Source: Antarctobacter sediminis (GTDB lineage Bacteria; Pseudomonadota; Alphaproteobacteria; Rhodobacterales; Rhodobacteraceae). From it: DNA of 64,000 nt. Location of the stretch: the NCBI RefSeq assembly GCF_019218285.1, contig NZ_JAHUZG010000002.1:1302001-1366000 (forward strand), given 5' to 3'. Positions 28,051-36,901 of the stretch are shown one piece after another. The position numbers and the translations under genes are program-made. The notes under the pieces were generated by a model. It saw nothing but the letters and a program-made list of their open reading frames with translations, made no database searches and was not told the origin of the DNA. Numbering within the stretch: position 1 is the stretch's first letter; each line of letters opens with the position of its first letter.

Positions 28051-28397
28051 GCCGCATCGTCCTCTTTGTTGGCGTCTTTCATGTCGATCTTGTCATCCCC
28101 GGCCTCGAGGTAAGCCCCCAAAGCGAACATCACCAGAACCGCCGTCATCCCGAAGGAAATCACGATGGCGGTCAGGACCAGCGCCTGTGGCAAAGGATCG
28201 GTATAGGGCACATCAGCGTATTTGTTCAGGATCGGCGGCGCGTTGATCGCCAGCCGCCCCGTCGAAAACAGGAAGACGTTGACCGCGTATGACAGCAGCG
28301 AAAGCCCCAGCACGACCGGGAAGGCCCGCAGGCGCAGGATCAGGTAGACCCCGCCCGCCGTCAGTGTGCCGATGGCACTTGCGACGAGAAGTTCCAT
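28047..28397 (-). CDS. mrpC: Mrp-type Na+/H+ antiporter subunit C
   Basis: 116 residues with three hydrophobic segments, homologous in layout to NuoK (LLVASAIGTLTAGGVYLILR and PLPQALVLTAIVISFGMTAVLVM). It starts one base downstream of mrpA's stop and overlaps mrpD by four bases. Confidence 0.93.
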   Translation of the reverse strand: MELLVASAIGTLTAGGVYLILRLRAFPVVLGLSLLSYAVNVFLFSTGRLAINAPPILNKYADVPYTDPLPQALVLTAIVISFGMTAVLVMFALGAYLEAGDDKIDMKDANKEDDAA

Positions 28398-28398
28398 G

Positions 28399-31263
28399 TC
28401 ACTCCTCTCCTTTCTTGACCGCCATGCGTGGGCGCGAGGGGTCGTAATCCATCGGTTCGGGGTTCACGGTTTCACCCGCGTGGCGTGCCATCCGGCTGAG
28501 GCTGTAGAGCATCAGCATCACCGCACCCAAGACACAGAGGAACACGCCAAGGTCGAACAGGGCCGCAGTGGCCAGTTCGAACTCTTCGATCGGCGGAATG
28601 TGGACATAGCCAAAGGCCGAAGTCAGGAACGGCGTGCCCGACAGCCATGCGCCCGCGCCGGTCAGGCCGGCGATCACCACGCCCCAGCCGATCATCGCGT
28701 GATACTCAAGCTGTTGGCGCCGCATGGTCCACGCAAACCCCGAGGCCATGTACTGCATCAACAGCGCGATCGAGAACACAAGACCGGCGACGAAACCGCC
28801 CCCCGGTTGATTGTGGCCGCGCAGGAAGATGTAGACACCGACCATCAGCGCCATGGGCATCATCACCCGGGTCGAAATGACCATCATCAGCGGATGGCGG
28901 TCATGCGACCGGTCGTAATTATAGCCCGAGTTGCGCAGACGGGCCCCGGCGGGACCGCTCAGCAGCGCTTCCATCAGGGCAAAGATCACAAGACCCGCGA
29001 TGCCCAGAACGATGATTTCGCCGTAGGTGTCATACCCCCGGAAATCCACGAGGATCACGTTCACGACGTTTGTGCCGCCGCCGCCCTTGTAGGAATTGGC
29101 GAGGTGATATTCGGAGATGGTCGAGAAGTCGCGTGTCATGAAGGTATAGGCCAGCGCGGCAACCCCCAGACCGGCGGCGATTGCCACGGTGCCGTCCATC
29201 ATCCGCCGCCCGGTCGAGCTTTCGGCCGGGGTGGTCTTGGGCAGGAAGTGGAGCGCCAGCAACAGCAGCATGATGGTCACGGTCTCTACCGAGATCTGCG
29301 TCAGCGCGAGGTCAGGCGCCGAAAGATAGACAAACCCGGCCGAGATCATCAGGCCGATGACCCCGATCACCACCAGCGCGCGGTAGCGCATGTGATGCTG
29401 CGTGACCACGACCAGCGTGGCACAGATCAGCAGCACCCAACCCACGGCAAAGACGGGTGAGATCGGCAGCAATTCGCGGGTCGCCGGGGCGATTTCCCCA
29501 CGCAGGAAAGCGGTATAGGCCGCGGCCACCGTGGCGGCGGTGAAAATCGCAAGGTAACGGCTGATCGAACCGTCATGCAGGGTTTCGCTGATGCCGCGCG
29601 ACAGGCGCACGCAGCCGTTCATGACGGCGTCAAAGGCTGCCTTGGCATAGAAAGGCCCGGCCTTGATCCAGGCCGCATCCAGCGGGCGGTGCAGCGCCAG
29701 CAGCACCGCGCCCCCGGCGATTGCCGCCATGGACATGAACAGGGCCGGGGTCACGCCGTGCCAGATCTTGAGATGTGCGTGGGTGGTGTGCCCGGTCACC
29801 GCGGTTGCGGCCATGTTGACGACCGGTTCGGCAAGGAAGGGAGCCACGCCGATCAGCACCACGAAAATGCACAGGAAAGCGGGCGACAACCACATGCCCG
29901 CAGGCGGATCATGAGGTTTGTGCGGATAGTCGTCGCGCACCGGACCGCCGAACACGTGAAAGATGAAGCGCAGCGAATAGGCCACCGAGAACAGCGCCCC
30001 GACCGTTGCCAGCGCGGGCACGATCCACGGGTTTTGCCACCAATAGGTGTGGCTTGCTTCTTCCAGCATCATTTCCTTGGACAGGAAGCCGTTGAACAGT
30101 GGAATCCCCGCCATCGACAGCGCCGCCACCGTGCCGATGACGGCTGTGATCGGCATCAGCTTGGCCAGTCCGCCCAACCGCTTGATGTCGCGGGTGTGTG
30201 CCTCATGGTCGATGATGCCGGCGGTCATAAAGAGCGCGGCCTTGAAGGTCAGGTGGTTGAGAATGTGAAAGACGGCGGCGATGGCGGCGGCTTCGGTTCC
30301 GAAACCCAGCAGCATGGTCAAAAGGCCAAGGTGCGACACCGTGGAGAAAGCCAGCAGCCCTTTCAGGTCATCCTTGAACAGCGCGATAACGGCGGCAATG
30401 ACCATGGTCACCAGCCCGGTGGTGGCCACGAGATAGAACCAGAGTTCCGTGCCCGACAGCGCCGGCCACATCCGGGCCATCAGGAAGACGCCCGCCTTCA
30501 CCATCGTGGCCGAGTGCAGGTAGGCCGACACCGGTGTCGGCGCGGCCATGGCGTGCGGCAACCAGAAATGGAAAGGGAACTGTGCCGACTTGGTGAAAGC
30601 GCCCAGCAGGATCAGGATCACGGCGGGCGTATACCAGTCGGATGCCTTGATCGCCTCGCCCGCGGCGAGGATGTCGGTCAGGTTGTAGCTGCCCGCGATA
30701 TTGCCAAGGATCAACATGCCGCCGATCATGGCAAGCCCCCCGGCGCCGGTCACGGTCAGCGCCATGCGCGCGCCCTGACGGCCTTCGGGCAGGTGCTTCC
30801 AATATCCGATCAGCAGAAAGGACGAGAGCGAGGTCAGCTCCCAGAAAATCAGCAAAAGCAGGATGTTGTCAGAAATGACGATGCCCAGCATCGCGCCCTG
30901 GAACAACAGCAGATAGGTATAGAACTGGCCCACCGGATCCTCGCCCGACAGGTAGTAGCGCGCATAAAGCGTGATCAGCAGGCCGACGCCAAGGATCATG
31001 CAGGCAAACATCAACCCCAGCCCATCGAGGAAAAAGGCGGCCTCCAGCCCCAGCTGCGGCAGCCAGGGAATGGACATGGTGTAGACCGTGCCGTTCATCA
31101 CGCCGGGGGCCAGTGTGCCCAGCATGACAAGCGCAAGGATTGTCGGAACGGCGGTAAAGGTTGCTGTGGCGGTGCGTCCGGCACGGATCATGATGCCCGG
31201 CACCAGAGCGCCCAGGAAGGGCAGCAGAGCGATGATGGGCAGAAGACTGCTCTGTGTGGTCAT
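28399..31263 (-). CDS. mrpA: Mrp-type Na+/H+ antiporter fused subunits A and B
   Basis: 954 residues. The first two thirds are the MrpA antiporter domain, related to NuoL, with LLIFWELTSLSSFLLIGYW, ALTVTGAGGLAMIGGM and SAYLHSATMVKAGVFLMARM. The last part carries the MrpB region (LGIAGLVIFALMEALLSGPAG, then GGGFVAGLVF) fused to it. This fusion is usual in the PhaAB-type operons of alphaproteobacteria. It is the first gene of the operon. A promoter and a structured RNA element lie in its leader (31390-31569). The operon likely serves Na+ and pH tolerance, expected of a marine organism. Confidence 0.94.
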   Translation of the reverse strand: MTTQSSLLPIIALLPFLGALVPGIMIRAGRTATATFTAVPTILALVMLGTLAPGVMNGTVYTMSIPWLPQLGLEAAFFLDGLGLMFACMILGVGLLITLYARYYLSGEDPVGQFYTYLLLFQGAMLGIVISDNILLLLIFWELTSLSSFLLIGYWKHLPEGRQGARMALTVTGAGGLAMIGGMLILGNIAGSYNLTDILAAGEAIKASDWYTPAVILILLGAFTKSAQFPFHFWLPHAMAAPTPVSAYLHSATMVKAGVFLMARMWPALSGTELWFYLVATTGLVTMVIAAVIALFKDDLKGLLAFSTVSHLGLLTMLLGFGTEAAAIAAVFHILNHLTFKAALFMTAGIIDHEAHTRDIKRLGGLAKLMPITAVIGTVAALSMAGIPLFNGFLSKEMMLEEASHTYWWQNPWIVPALATVGALFSVAYSLRFIFHVFGGPVRDDYPHKPHDPPAGMWLSPAFLCIFVVLIGVAPFLAEPVVNMAATAVTGHTTHAHLKIWHGVTPALFMSMAAIAGGAVLLALHRPLDAAWIKAGPFYAKAAFDAVMNGCVRLSRGISETLHDGSISRYLAIFTAATVAAAYTAFLRGEIAPATRELLPISPVFAVGWVLLICATLVVVTQHHMRYRALVVIGVIGLMISAGFVYLSAPDLALTQISVETVTIMLLLLALHFLPKTTPAESSTGRRMMDGTVAIAAGLGVAALAYTFMTRDFSTISEYHLANSYKGGGGTNVVNVILVDFRGYDTYGEIIVLGIAGLVIFALMEALLSGPAGARLRNSGYNYDRSHDRHPLMMVISTRVMMPMALMVGVYIFLRGHNQPGGGFVAGLVFSIALLMQYMASGFAWTMRRQQLEYHAMIGWGVVIAGLTGAGAWLSGTPFLTSAFGYVHIPPIEEFELATAALFDLGVFLCVLGAVMLMLYSLSRMARHAGETVNPEPMDYDPSRPRMAVKKGEE

Positions 31264-31389
31264 TCACGTCTCCGCAGGGTCAGAAAATTAACGGTTTTTT
31301 CCGAAAAGACCGCGTGGATTGCAATGATCTTTCCGCAAAGGGCGGGTCATTGCCGCAGGTGCATAACGGGATCGGCGCGGCCTATTGGC

Positions 31390-31534
31390 CGGTGGCAGCG
31401 TACCACGGGTCGCGGAGACCGCAGGGGCAGAAACGAAAGAGCCGAGCGACTCCCCAGGACAAGCCCTGGTGTGAAGTGATCTCGTGCTCGGCCACGTTCT
31501 GATAGGTCCCCCGTCGCGCGGAATTCTTTGCCGC
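31390..31534 (-). ncRNA. ssrS: Candidate 6S RNA (rod-shaped RNA upstream of mrpA)
   Basis: Read on the minus strand, about 145 bases fold into one rod. Bases 31534-31529 can pair near 31397-31392, GGGGACC (31511-31505) pairs with GGTCTCC (31420-31414), and then comes an open bubble of 12 and 20 bases. GCCGAGC (31492-31486) pairs with GCTCGGC (31447-31441), and CCAGG/CCTGG (31469-31454) forms the tip. A closing stem, open central bubble and apical stem at this length match the 6S RNA design, which mimics an open promoter to bind RNA polymerase. A promoter lies at the right distance upstream. Alternatives are a cis-acting leader of the Mrp operon or an unnamed RNA. I could not check it against a covariance model. 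Confidence 0.45.
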
Positions 31535-31540
31535 TCCCTT

Positions 31541-31569
31541 TATTGTGGGGCGTGCCGCGCCCTGCGCAA
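31541..31569 (-). promoter_or_regulatory. Promoter for the structured RNA / Mrp leader
   Basis: On the minus strand TTGCGC (31569-31564) and ACAATA (31546-31541) are separated by exactly 17 bases, giving a start near 31534, where the RNA fold begins. The rest of the 422-base gap between mrpA and the epimerase gene holds the RNA element (31390-31534), a GGTC/AACC-type hairpin near 31294-31316 and a palindromic repeat at 31602-31662; I see no protein gene in it. Confidence 0.55.
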
Positions 31570-31601
31570 GGCCAAAGATGATGTTTCGGGTCATTAATCG
31601 G

Positions 31602-31662
31602 GCCGGGGGTGACGCTTGTCCCGGCCTTTGGCCGGAACGTCGCCCCACCCGCCGTCCCTTTG
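31602..31662. repeat. Palindromic intergenic repeat, copy A
   Basis: On the minus strand it begins GGGACGGCGGG and contains the hairpin GTTCCGGCC-AAA-GGCCGGGAC. It resembles the element at 45204-45266 in order and in sequence (GGGACGGCGGG, then GTTCCG, a hairpin, then GCGTC/GACGC), which suggests a REP-like family. It lies downstream of the epimerase gene and could act in its termination. Confidence 0.4.
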
Positions 31663-31685
31663 GGCGGCGCCCGGTGTTTTCAGTG

Positions 31686-32714
31686 TCAGGACGGATCGGT
31701 ATCGTTGCGAAGGTAGTAGTCGCGGTACCATGCCACGAATTGCGCAACCCCGTCGCGCACCGAGGTCCGGGGCTGGTAGCCTGTCAGCCTATGCAACAGG
31801 GCCGCATCCGCCCACGTGGCCGGCACGTCGCCCGGCTGCATCGGCATCAGGTTGCGCGTCGCGGGAAGGCCTGTGGCCTCTTCGATGGCCTCGATGAAGT
31901 CGGTCAGTTGCACCGGTTCGGAATTGCCGATGTTCACCACGCGGAAAGGCGCCACCGGCGAAAGGCTGTCGCCCTCGGGGACAATGCCCTCGGCCGGGCG
32001 TTCCGGCACCGCGTCGATCAGCAGCCGGATGCCTTCGACGAGGTCATCGACATAGGTGAAGTCGCGCTTCATGTCGCCGAAGTTGTAGACGTCGATCGGT
32101 TTGCCCTGAAGGATCGCCTTGGTGAATTTGAACAGAGCCATGTCCGGCCGGCCCCAAGGGCCGTAGACCGTGAAGAAACGGAACATCGTGGTCGGCAGGT
32201 TGAACAGATGGGCATAGCTGTGGGCCATTGCCTCGGTCGACTTCTTGGTCGCCGCGTAGAAAGACATCTGATAGTCGGCCCGGTCGGTTTCCCGGTAGGG
32301 CATTTCCGTATTGGCGCCATAGGCCGACGAGGTCGAAGCCAGCAACAGGTGGCGCGGCGGGTGCGCGCGTGCCGCTTCGAGGATCTCAAAGGTGCCAACG
32401 ATGTTGGATTCAAGGTAAGAGCGCGGATTCTCGATCGAATAGCGGACCCCGGCCTGAGCCGCGAGATGGATGACCACATCGGGCATTTCCCGTTCGAACA
32501 GCGCCGCCATGCGGCCGGGATCCTCGACCCGGCCGATTTCCGGGACGAAATCGCCCAGCGGAGCAAGTCGGGCGTGGCGGCTTTGTTTCAGGGATACTTC
32601 GTAATAGTCGGTCAGCGCGTCCAGCCCGATCACGCGCCAGCCTTCGCCCAACAGGCGCGCACAGCAATGGTAGCCGATAAATCCGGCCGATCCGGTAACA
32701 ATGGCAGTGGGCAT
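31686..32714 (-). CDS. NAD-dependent nucleotide-sugar epimerase (UDP-glucuronate 4-epimerase type)
   Basis: 342 residues from the ATG at 32714, which follows AAAGGAGGG. It is an extended SDR: the Rossmann motif is GSAGFIGYH, the active site has ASTSSAYG and SFYAATKKSTE (Y-x3-K), and sugar-nucleotide binding residues lie near RFFTVYGPWGRPDMA. That last segment, with the pattern GKPIDVYNFGDMKRDFTYVDD, is typical of UDP-glucuronate 4-epimerases, which make UDP-galacturonate for surface polysaccharide. UDP-glucose 4-epimerase is less likely. No other polysaccharide gene is adjacent. Confidence 0.85.
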   Translation of the reverse strand: MPTAIVTGSAGFIGYHCCARLLGEGWRVIGLDALTDYYEVSLKQSRHARLAPLGDFVPEIGRVEDPGRMAALFEREMPDVVIHLAAQAGVRYSIENPRSYLESNIVGTFEILEAARAHPPRHLLLASTSSAYGANTEMPYRETDRADYQMSFYAATKKSTEAMAHSYAHLFNLPTTMFRFFTVYGPWGRPDMALFKFTKAILQGKPIDVYNFGDMKRDFTYVDDLVEGIRLLIDAVPERPAEGIVPEGDSLSPVAPFRVVNIGNSEPVQLTDFIEAIEEATGLPATRNLMPMQPGDVPATWADAALLHRLTGYQPRTSVRDGVAQFVAWYRDYYLRNDTDPS

Positions 32715-32809
32715 GATTTGCCCTCCTTTGCGATCCAATACTTGCCTTGCCGTTTGCCTGATCGCTGCACATGCGTCTAGGGTCTGCGCATAGGCAGAGA
32801 GGGAAGTGG

Positions 32810-33556
32810 ATGGAACTGAAGAAGAACGGCTTCAAAGCCGGGATCCTGTCGGGCAAACTGCAACGCGGGATCTGGTGCAGCATGACCGACCCGATGGCGG
32901 CCGAGATGATGGCCACCTGCGGCTATGACTGGATGCTGTTCGACTGCGAACATTCTCCGATGGACCCGATCCGGGTCCTGCCGATGTTGCAGGCGGTGGC
33001 ACCGCATCCTGTCTCGGCGCTTGCGCGGCCGTCCTGCCTGAACGCGGCCGAGATGAAACGCCTGCTGGACATCGGTGCGCAAACGCTTGTGGTGCCCTAT
33101 GTGCAGAACGCCGAAGAGGCGGCCGAGGCGGCAGCGGCCATGGACTATCCGCCCAGAGGCATCCGCGGCGTGGCCGGCATGACCCGGGCCAGCGGTTTCG
33201 GCAAGGTGGCGGGCTATCACGCCAAGGCACGCGACGAATTGTGCCTGATCGTGCAGGTTGAAACCGTCGCCGCCATGGCGGAGATCGAGGCCATTGCCGC
33301 TGTGCCGGGGGTGGACGGGATCTTTATCGGGCCGGCGGATCTGGCCGCGTCGATGGGCTTGCCCGGGCAGCCGTCGCATCCCGAGGTCCAGCAGGCGGTG
33401 ATCGACGGGATCGGACGAATCTCGGCGGCCGGAAAACCTGCGGGCCTGCTGACCATGGATGCGGCGTTTGGTCAGAAGGCCATCGAGGCAGGTGTTGCCT
33501 TTCTTGCGCAGGATCTGGACCTGATCGCGCTGCGAAAGGGGTTGACGCTGACGTGA
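32810..33556 (+). CDS. HpcH/HpaI-family aldolase
   Basis: 248 residues from the ATG at 32810. It shows the class II pyruvate aldolase pattern of the HpcH/HpaI family: DWMLFDCEHSP near residue 45, PYVQNAEEAAEA, RGVAGMTRASGFG, the metal-ligand glutamate in IVQVETVAAM and the Asp in GIFIGPADLAASMG. Family members cleave 4-hydroxy-2-oxo acids to pyruvate plus an aldehyde. The exact substrate cannot be told. It is divergent from the epimerase gene and followed by a repeat element. Confidence 0.9.
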   Translation: MELKKNGFKAGILSGKLQRGIWCSMTDPMAAEMMATCGYDWMLFDCEHSPMDPIRVLPMLQAVAPHPVSALARPSCLNAAEMKRLLDIGAQTLVVPYVQNAEEAAEAAAAMDYPPRGIRGVAGMTRASGFGKVAGYHAKARDELCLIVQVETVAAMAEIEAIAAVPGVDGIFIGPADLAASMGLPGQPSHPEVQQAVIDGIGRISAAGKPAGLLTMDAAFGQKAIEAGVAFLAQDLDLIALRKGLTLT

Positions 33557-33570
33557 GCGGATCTTGGGGG

Positions 33571-33625
33571 CTCTGCCCCCTTGGCCTGCGGCCAATTCCC
33601 CCGGAGTATTTCCGCCAAGAAGAAG
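33571..33625. repeat. Intergenic repeat ending GGAGTATTT-N3-CCAAGAAGAAG, copy 1
   Basis: The stretch holds two short palindromes (GGGGGCTCTGCCCCC and TTGGCCTGCGGCCAA) followed by GGAGTATTT (33603-33611) and CCAAGAAGAAG (33615-33625). The last part recurs at 53654-53676 before gcvP with the same 3-base spacing. I recall near-identical elements in many Rhodobacteraceae genomes. It lies between the aldolase gene and modA. Confidence 0.6.
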
Positions 33626-33690
33626 CCCGGAGGTGGTTTTTGCTCTGTGGTGTGGTGACAGGGGGCGCGGCGCGTGCCAGAACCTCGGCG

Positions 33691-34434
33691 ATGAAACGGA
33701 TATTTGCATATCTCTGCCTTGTTTTTGCGCTGGTCCGTCCGGTTCTTGCCGAGGAACCGGTTACGGTATTTGCTGCCGCGAGTCTGAAGACGGCGCTTGA
33801 CGAGGTGGCACAGGTTTATGACGAGCCACTGGTGATTTCCTATGCCGGTTCTTCGGCATTGGCGCGGCAGGTGCAGCTGGGCGCGCCGGCGGATGTTGTC
33901 TTTCTGGCCAATACGGAGTGGATGGATGTGCTTGATCGCGAGGGGTTGATCGCGGCGGGCACGCGGATCGACCTGTTGGGCAACCGTCTGGTTCTGGCCG
34001 GTCCTGCCGGGGCGGACCCGGTGGAGATCACGCCCGCGCTGGACCTGACGGGGATGTTGGGTGAGGGGCGGCTGGCGATGGCGCTGGTACAGGCGGTGCC
34101 CGCGGGGATCTATGGCAAGGCGGCATTGGAGTCGCTGGGGCTGTGGGAGAGTGTTTCCATGCGGGTGGCGCAGGCGGACAATGTGCGGGCTGCGCTGGCG
34201 CTGGTTTCTTTGGGGCAGGTGCCTCTGGGCGTGGTTTATGCGACGGATGCGCAGGCCGACCCGGCGGTGGACGCGCTGGGTGTTTTTCCCGAGAACAGTC
34301 ATCCGCCGATCCGTTACCCGGTGGCCGCGGTGGCCGGGCGCGGCGCGCGGGCTGCGGCCTTTCTGGATTTCCTGCAATCGCCCGAGGCGGCGGCGATCTT
34401 TGCCGCGCAGGGCTTTGCCGTTCTGAGCGAGTGA
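33691..34434 (+). CDS. modA: Molybdate ABC transporter periplasmic binding protein
   Basis: 247 residues from the ATG at 33691, with a signal peptide ending near residue 20 (RPVLAEE). Upstream in-frame codons lie in the repeat element and are not used. The mature part shows ModA features: VTVFAAASLKTALDEVA at the start, SYAGSSALARQVQLGAPADVVFLAN, and GRLAMALVQAVPAGIYGKAALESLG. It binds molybdate or tungstate for the permease ModB and ATPase ModC encoded just downstream. Confidence 0.93.
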   Translation: MKRIFAYLCLVFALVRPVLAEEPVTVFAAASLKTALDEVAQVYDEPLVISYAGSSALARQVQLGAPADVVFLANTEWMDVLDREGLIAAGTRIDLLGNRLVLAGPAGADPVEITPALDLTGMLGEGRLAMALVQAVPAGIYGKAALESLGLWESVSMRVAQADNVRAALALVSLGQVPLGVVYATDAQADPAVDALGVFPENSHPPIRYPVAAVAGRGARAAAFLDFLQSPEAAAIFAAQGFAVLSE

Positions 34435-34438
34435 CGGC

Positions 34439-35131
34439 ATGGACTGGCTGAGCCCTGCGGAATGGGACGCCGTACGCCTGTCGTTGCGGGTGTCCTTTTG
34501 GGCGACGCTGGTGTCCTTGCCCTTCGGGGTGCTGGTGGCCTATGCACTGGCGCGCTGGCGGTTCCCGGGCAAGCAACTGGTCAACGGGTTGGTGCATTTG
34601 CCCCTGATCCTGCCGCCGGTTGTCACGGGTTATCTGTTGTTGGTGACTTTGAGTCCGAGAGCGCCTGTCGGAGCGGCGCTGGATGCGCTGGGCATCCGTT
34701 TTGCCTTTGACTGGACGGGGGCGGCCTTGGCGGCGGGGATCATGGGCTTTCCTTTGATGGTGCGGGCGATGCGCCTGTCGATCGAGGCGGTCGATCCCAA
34801 GCTGGAGCAGGCCGCCGCCACGCTGGGTGCCTCACGCTTGTGGGTGTTTGTTACCGTGACCTTGCCCATGGTTTTGCCCGGTGTGCTGGCCGGGGCGATT
34901 CTGGCCTTTGCCAAGGCGATGGGAGAGTTCGGGGCCACGATCACCTTTGTGTCCAATATCCCTGGCCAGACACAGACCCTGCCTTCGGCGATTTATGCGT
35001 TCTTGCAGGTGCCGGGCGGCGAAGGCTCGGCCTTGCGGCTGGTGGCGGTGGCCGTGGCGGTGGCGATGCTGGCGCTGCTTTTGTCCGAATGGGTGTCGCG
35101 TCGGGTGGCCGCCCGGGTCGGGGGCGCGTGA
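34439..35131 (+). CDS. modB: Molybdate ABC transporter permease
   Basis: 230 residues with about five membrane helices. The cytoplasmic loop motif that docks the ATPase is visible as EAVDPKLEQAAATLGASRLWVF, and EFGATITFVSNIPGQTQTLP is the ModB-specific segment. It starts four bases after modA, and its stop overlaps the modC start (TGATG). Confidence 0.95.
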   Translation: MDWLSPAEWDAVRLSLRVSFWATLVSLPFGVLVAYALARWRFPGKQLVNGLVHLPLILPPVVTGYLLLVTLSPRAPVGAALDALGIRFAFDWTGAALAAGIMGFPLMVRAMRLSIEAVDPKLEQAAATLGASRLWVFVTVTLPMVLPGVLAGAILAFAKAMGEFGATITFVSNIPGQTQTLPSAIYAFLQVPGGEGSALRLVAVAVAVAMLALLLSEWVSRRVAARVGGA

Positions 35132-36204
35132 TGCTGGAGGTTTCGGTTCGCCACCAACTGGGTGGTTTCACACTGGACGCGGCCTTTGAGGCGCCGCCGG
35201 GGTTGTGCGTGTTGTTCGGGCGGTCCGGGTCAGGCAAGACCAGCGTCATCAACGCGGTGGCGGGATTGATGCGCCCGGAGCGTGGGCGGGTGAAGGTCGG
35301 CGATCACCTGTTGGGAGACACCACTCAAGGTATTTGGTTGCCGCCGCACAAACGCCGGCTTGGCTATATATTCCAGGAAGGCCGGCTGTTCCCGCACCTC
35401 TCGGTACGCCAGAATCTGAGGTATGGGCGTTGGTTCGCCGGGTCGTCCCTGCCGGTGGAACCGGTTGTGGATATGCTGGGCCTTGGCCCGTTGCTGGACC
35501 GCCGGCCCGGCGCGCTTTCGGGTGGGGAAAAGCAGCGTGTCGCCATTGGGCGGGCCTTGTTGGCCGATCCGGGGCTGATCTTGGCCGATGAACCGCTGGC
35601 CGCGCTGGACGAGTCGCGCAAACGCGAGATCCTGCCCTATTTCGAACGGCTGCGGGACGAGGCGCGCTGTCCGATCCTGTATGTCACCCATAGCGCCGCC
35701 GAGGTCGCTCGACTGGCGACCACGGTGGTTGTCTTGCAGGACGGGCGGGTGATGCGGCAGGGCACGGCTTCGGATGTGCTGAGTGATCCGGATGTGACGC
35801 CTGCGGGGATCCGGGCCGTTGGCGCTGTGCTGGAGGCGCGGGTGGCGGTACATCATGACGACGGGCTGACCGAAGTCACGGCGGGCGGTTTGCCTTTGTT
35901 CCTGCCGCGTGTCCCGCAACCGGTGGGTGCGCCCTTGCGGGTGCGGATCGCGGCGCAGGAGGTGATCCTTGCGCGCCACCGGCCCGAGGGTCTGTCGGCG
36001 TTGAATATCCTTCCGGGTCGGGTGGACAGCATTCGCGAAGGTGATGGGCCGGGTGCGCTTGTTTCGCTGGATACGGATGCGGGCCGGGTGCTGGCGCGGG
36101 TCACGCGCCGGTCGGCCGAGGCGCTTGACCTAACGCCGGGCGCCAGCTGTTTTGCCGTGGTCAAGACCGTGGCTATCGCACGTGAGGACGTGGGCAGCGC
36201 TTGA
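35131..36204 (+). CDS. modC: Molybdate ABC transporter ATP-binding protein
   Basis: 357 residues from the ATG at 35131 (a GTG one codon earlier is possible). Walker A is GRSGSGKTS near residue 30, the signature is LSGGEKQRVAIGRALL, and Walker B is LILADEPLAALD. The C-terminal portion (LNILPGRVDSI) is a TOBE/Mop domain that binds oxyanion. Together with ModA and ModB it imports molybdate for molybdoenzymes. Confidence 0.95.
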   Translation: MLEVSVRHQLGGFTLDAAFEAPPGLCVLFGRSGSGKTSVINAVAGLMRPERGRVKVGDHLLGDTTQGIWLPPHKRRLGYIFQEGRLFPHLSVRQNLRYGRWFAGSSLPVEPVVDMLGLGPLLDRRPGALSGGEKQRVAIGRALLADPGLILADEPLAALDESRKREILPYFERLRDEARCPILYVTHSAAEVARLATTVVVLQDGRVMRQGTASDVLSDPDVTPAGIRAVGAVLEARVAVHHDDGLTEVTAGGLPLFLPRVPQPVGAPLRVRIAAQEVILARHRPEGLSALNILPGRVDSIREGDGPGALVSLDTDAGRVLARVTRRSAEALDLTPGASCFAVVKTVAIAREDVGSA

Positions 36205-36235
36205 TCCCGGGGTGGGCACCGCTAACTGCCCGGGC

Positions 36236-36901
36236 ATGGAAAACGCACTGATTATCGGGGACAGCGGCGGGATCGGCGGGGCCGTTGCGGCGCATTTGCG
36301 CGCCGAAGGCGTGGCCGTCACCGGGCTGTCCCGGTCGCGTGACGGGCTGGACGTGACCGACGAAACCGCGGTTGCCCGGATCATGAACCGGCTGAACGGG
36401 CCATTCGATCTGGTTTTCGTGGCGACGGGGGCCTTGGAAATCGACCGAGCCGCGCCTGAAAAGACGCTGAAATCGCTGACCGTCAAGGCGCTGGAAGACC
36501 AATATCGCCTGAACGCTATCGGTCCGATGATGGTGTTGAAACAGGCGGTGCGCCTTTTGCCGCGTGACCGGCCCGCGGTTTTTGCGGTGTTGTCGGCGCG
36601 GGTCGGCTCGATCGGGGATAACCGGTTGGGTGGCTGGTATAGTTACCGTGCTGCCAAGGCGGGCGTGAACCAGTTGATACACGGTGCGGCGATCGAGCTG
36701 GCCCGGACCCACCGCCAGCTTGCCTGCGTCAGTTTGCACCCCGGTACGGTCGAAACCGCATTTACCGCGAAATACGCCGACCGTCATCCGACGGTTTCGC
36801 CGCAACAGGCGGCGGCGCGTCTGGTGCGGGTCATGCACGGTCTTGGGGCAGGGGACACGGGCAAATTTCTGGACTATGACGGGCAGGAGATCCCCTGGTG
36901 A
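36236..36901 (+). CDS. CsgA-like short-chain dehydrogenase
   Basis: 221 residues from the ATG at 36236. The cofactor motif is shortened to IIGDSGGIGGAVA, and the active site has YSYRAAKAGVNQL (Y-x3-K). The C-terminus (DTGKFLDYDGQEIPW) matches the C-factor/CsgA-like subgroup of SDR proteins, whose substrates are mostly unknown. It follows modC by 31 bases and shares the GTGA overlap with the photolyase gene, so the two are co-translated. Confidence 0.87.
   Translation: MENALIIGDSGGIGGAVAAHLRAEGVAVTGLSRSRDGLDVTDETAVARIMNRLNGPFDLVFVATGALEIDRAAPEKTLKSLTVKALEDQYRLNAIGPMMVLKQAVRLLPRDRPAVFAVLSARVGSIGDNRLGGWYSYRAAKAGVNQLIHGAAIELARTHRQLACVSLHPGTVETAFTAKYADRHPTVSPQQAAARLVRVMHGLGAGDTGKFLDYDGQEIPW

Noticed and set aside
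31441-31470. GGGGAGT motif suggesting a manganese (yybP-ykoY) riboswitch
   Set aside because: The rest of the conserved core is absent, and the motif is part of the longer rod-like fold described as a 6S candidate.
29575-31479. 634-residue open frame antisense to mrpA
   Set aside because: It runs opposite the clear membrane protein gene; its Gln/His/Arg-rich composition is typical of an antisense shadow.
31382-31747. 121-residue minus-strand open frame upstream of mrpA
   Set aside because: It overlaps the structured RNA, its promoter and the palindromic repeat, and has no protein family features; probably an annotation artefact.
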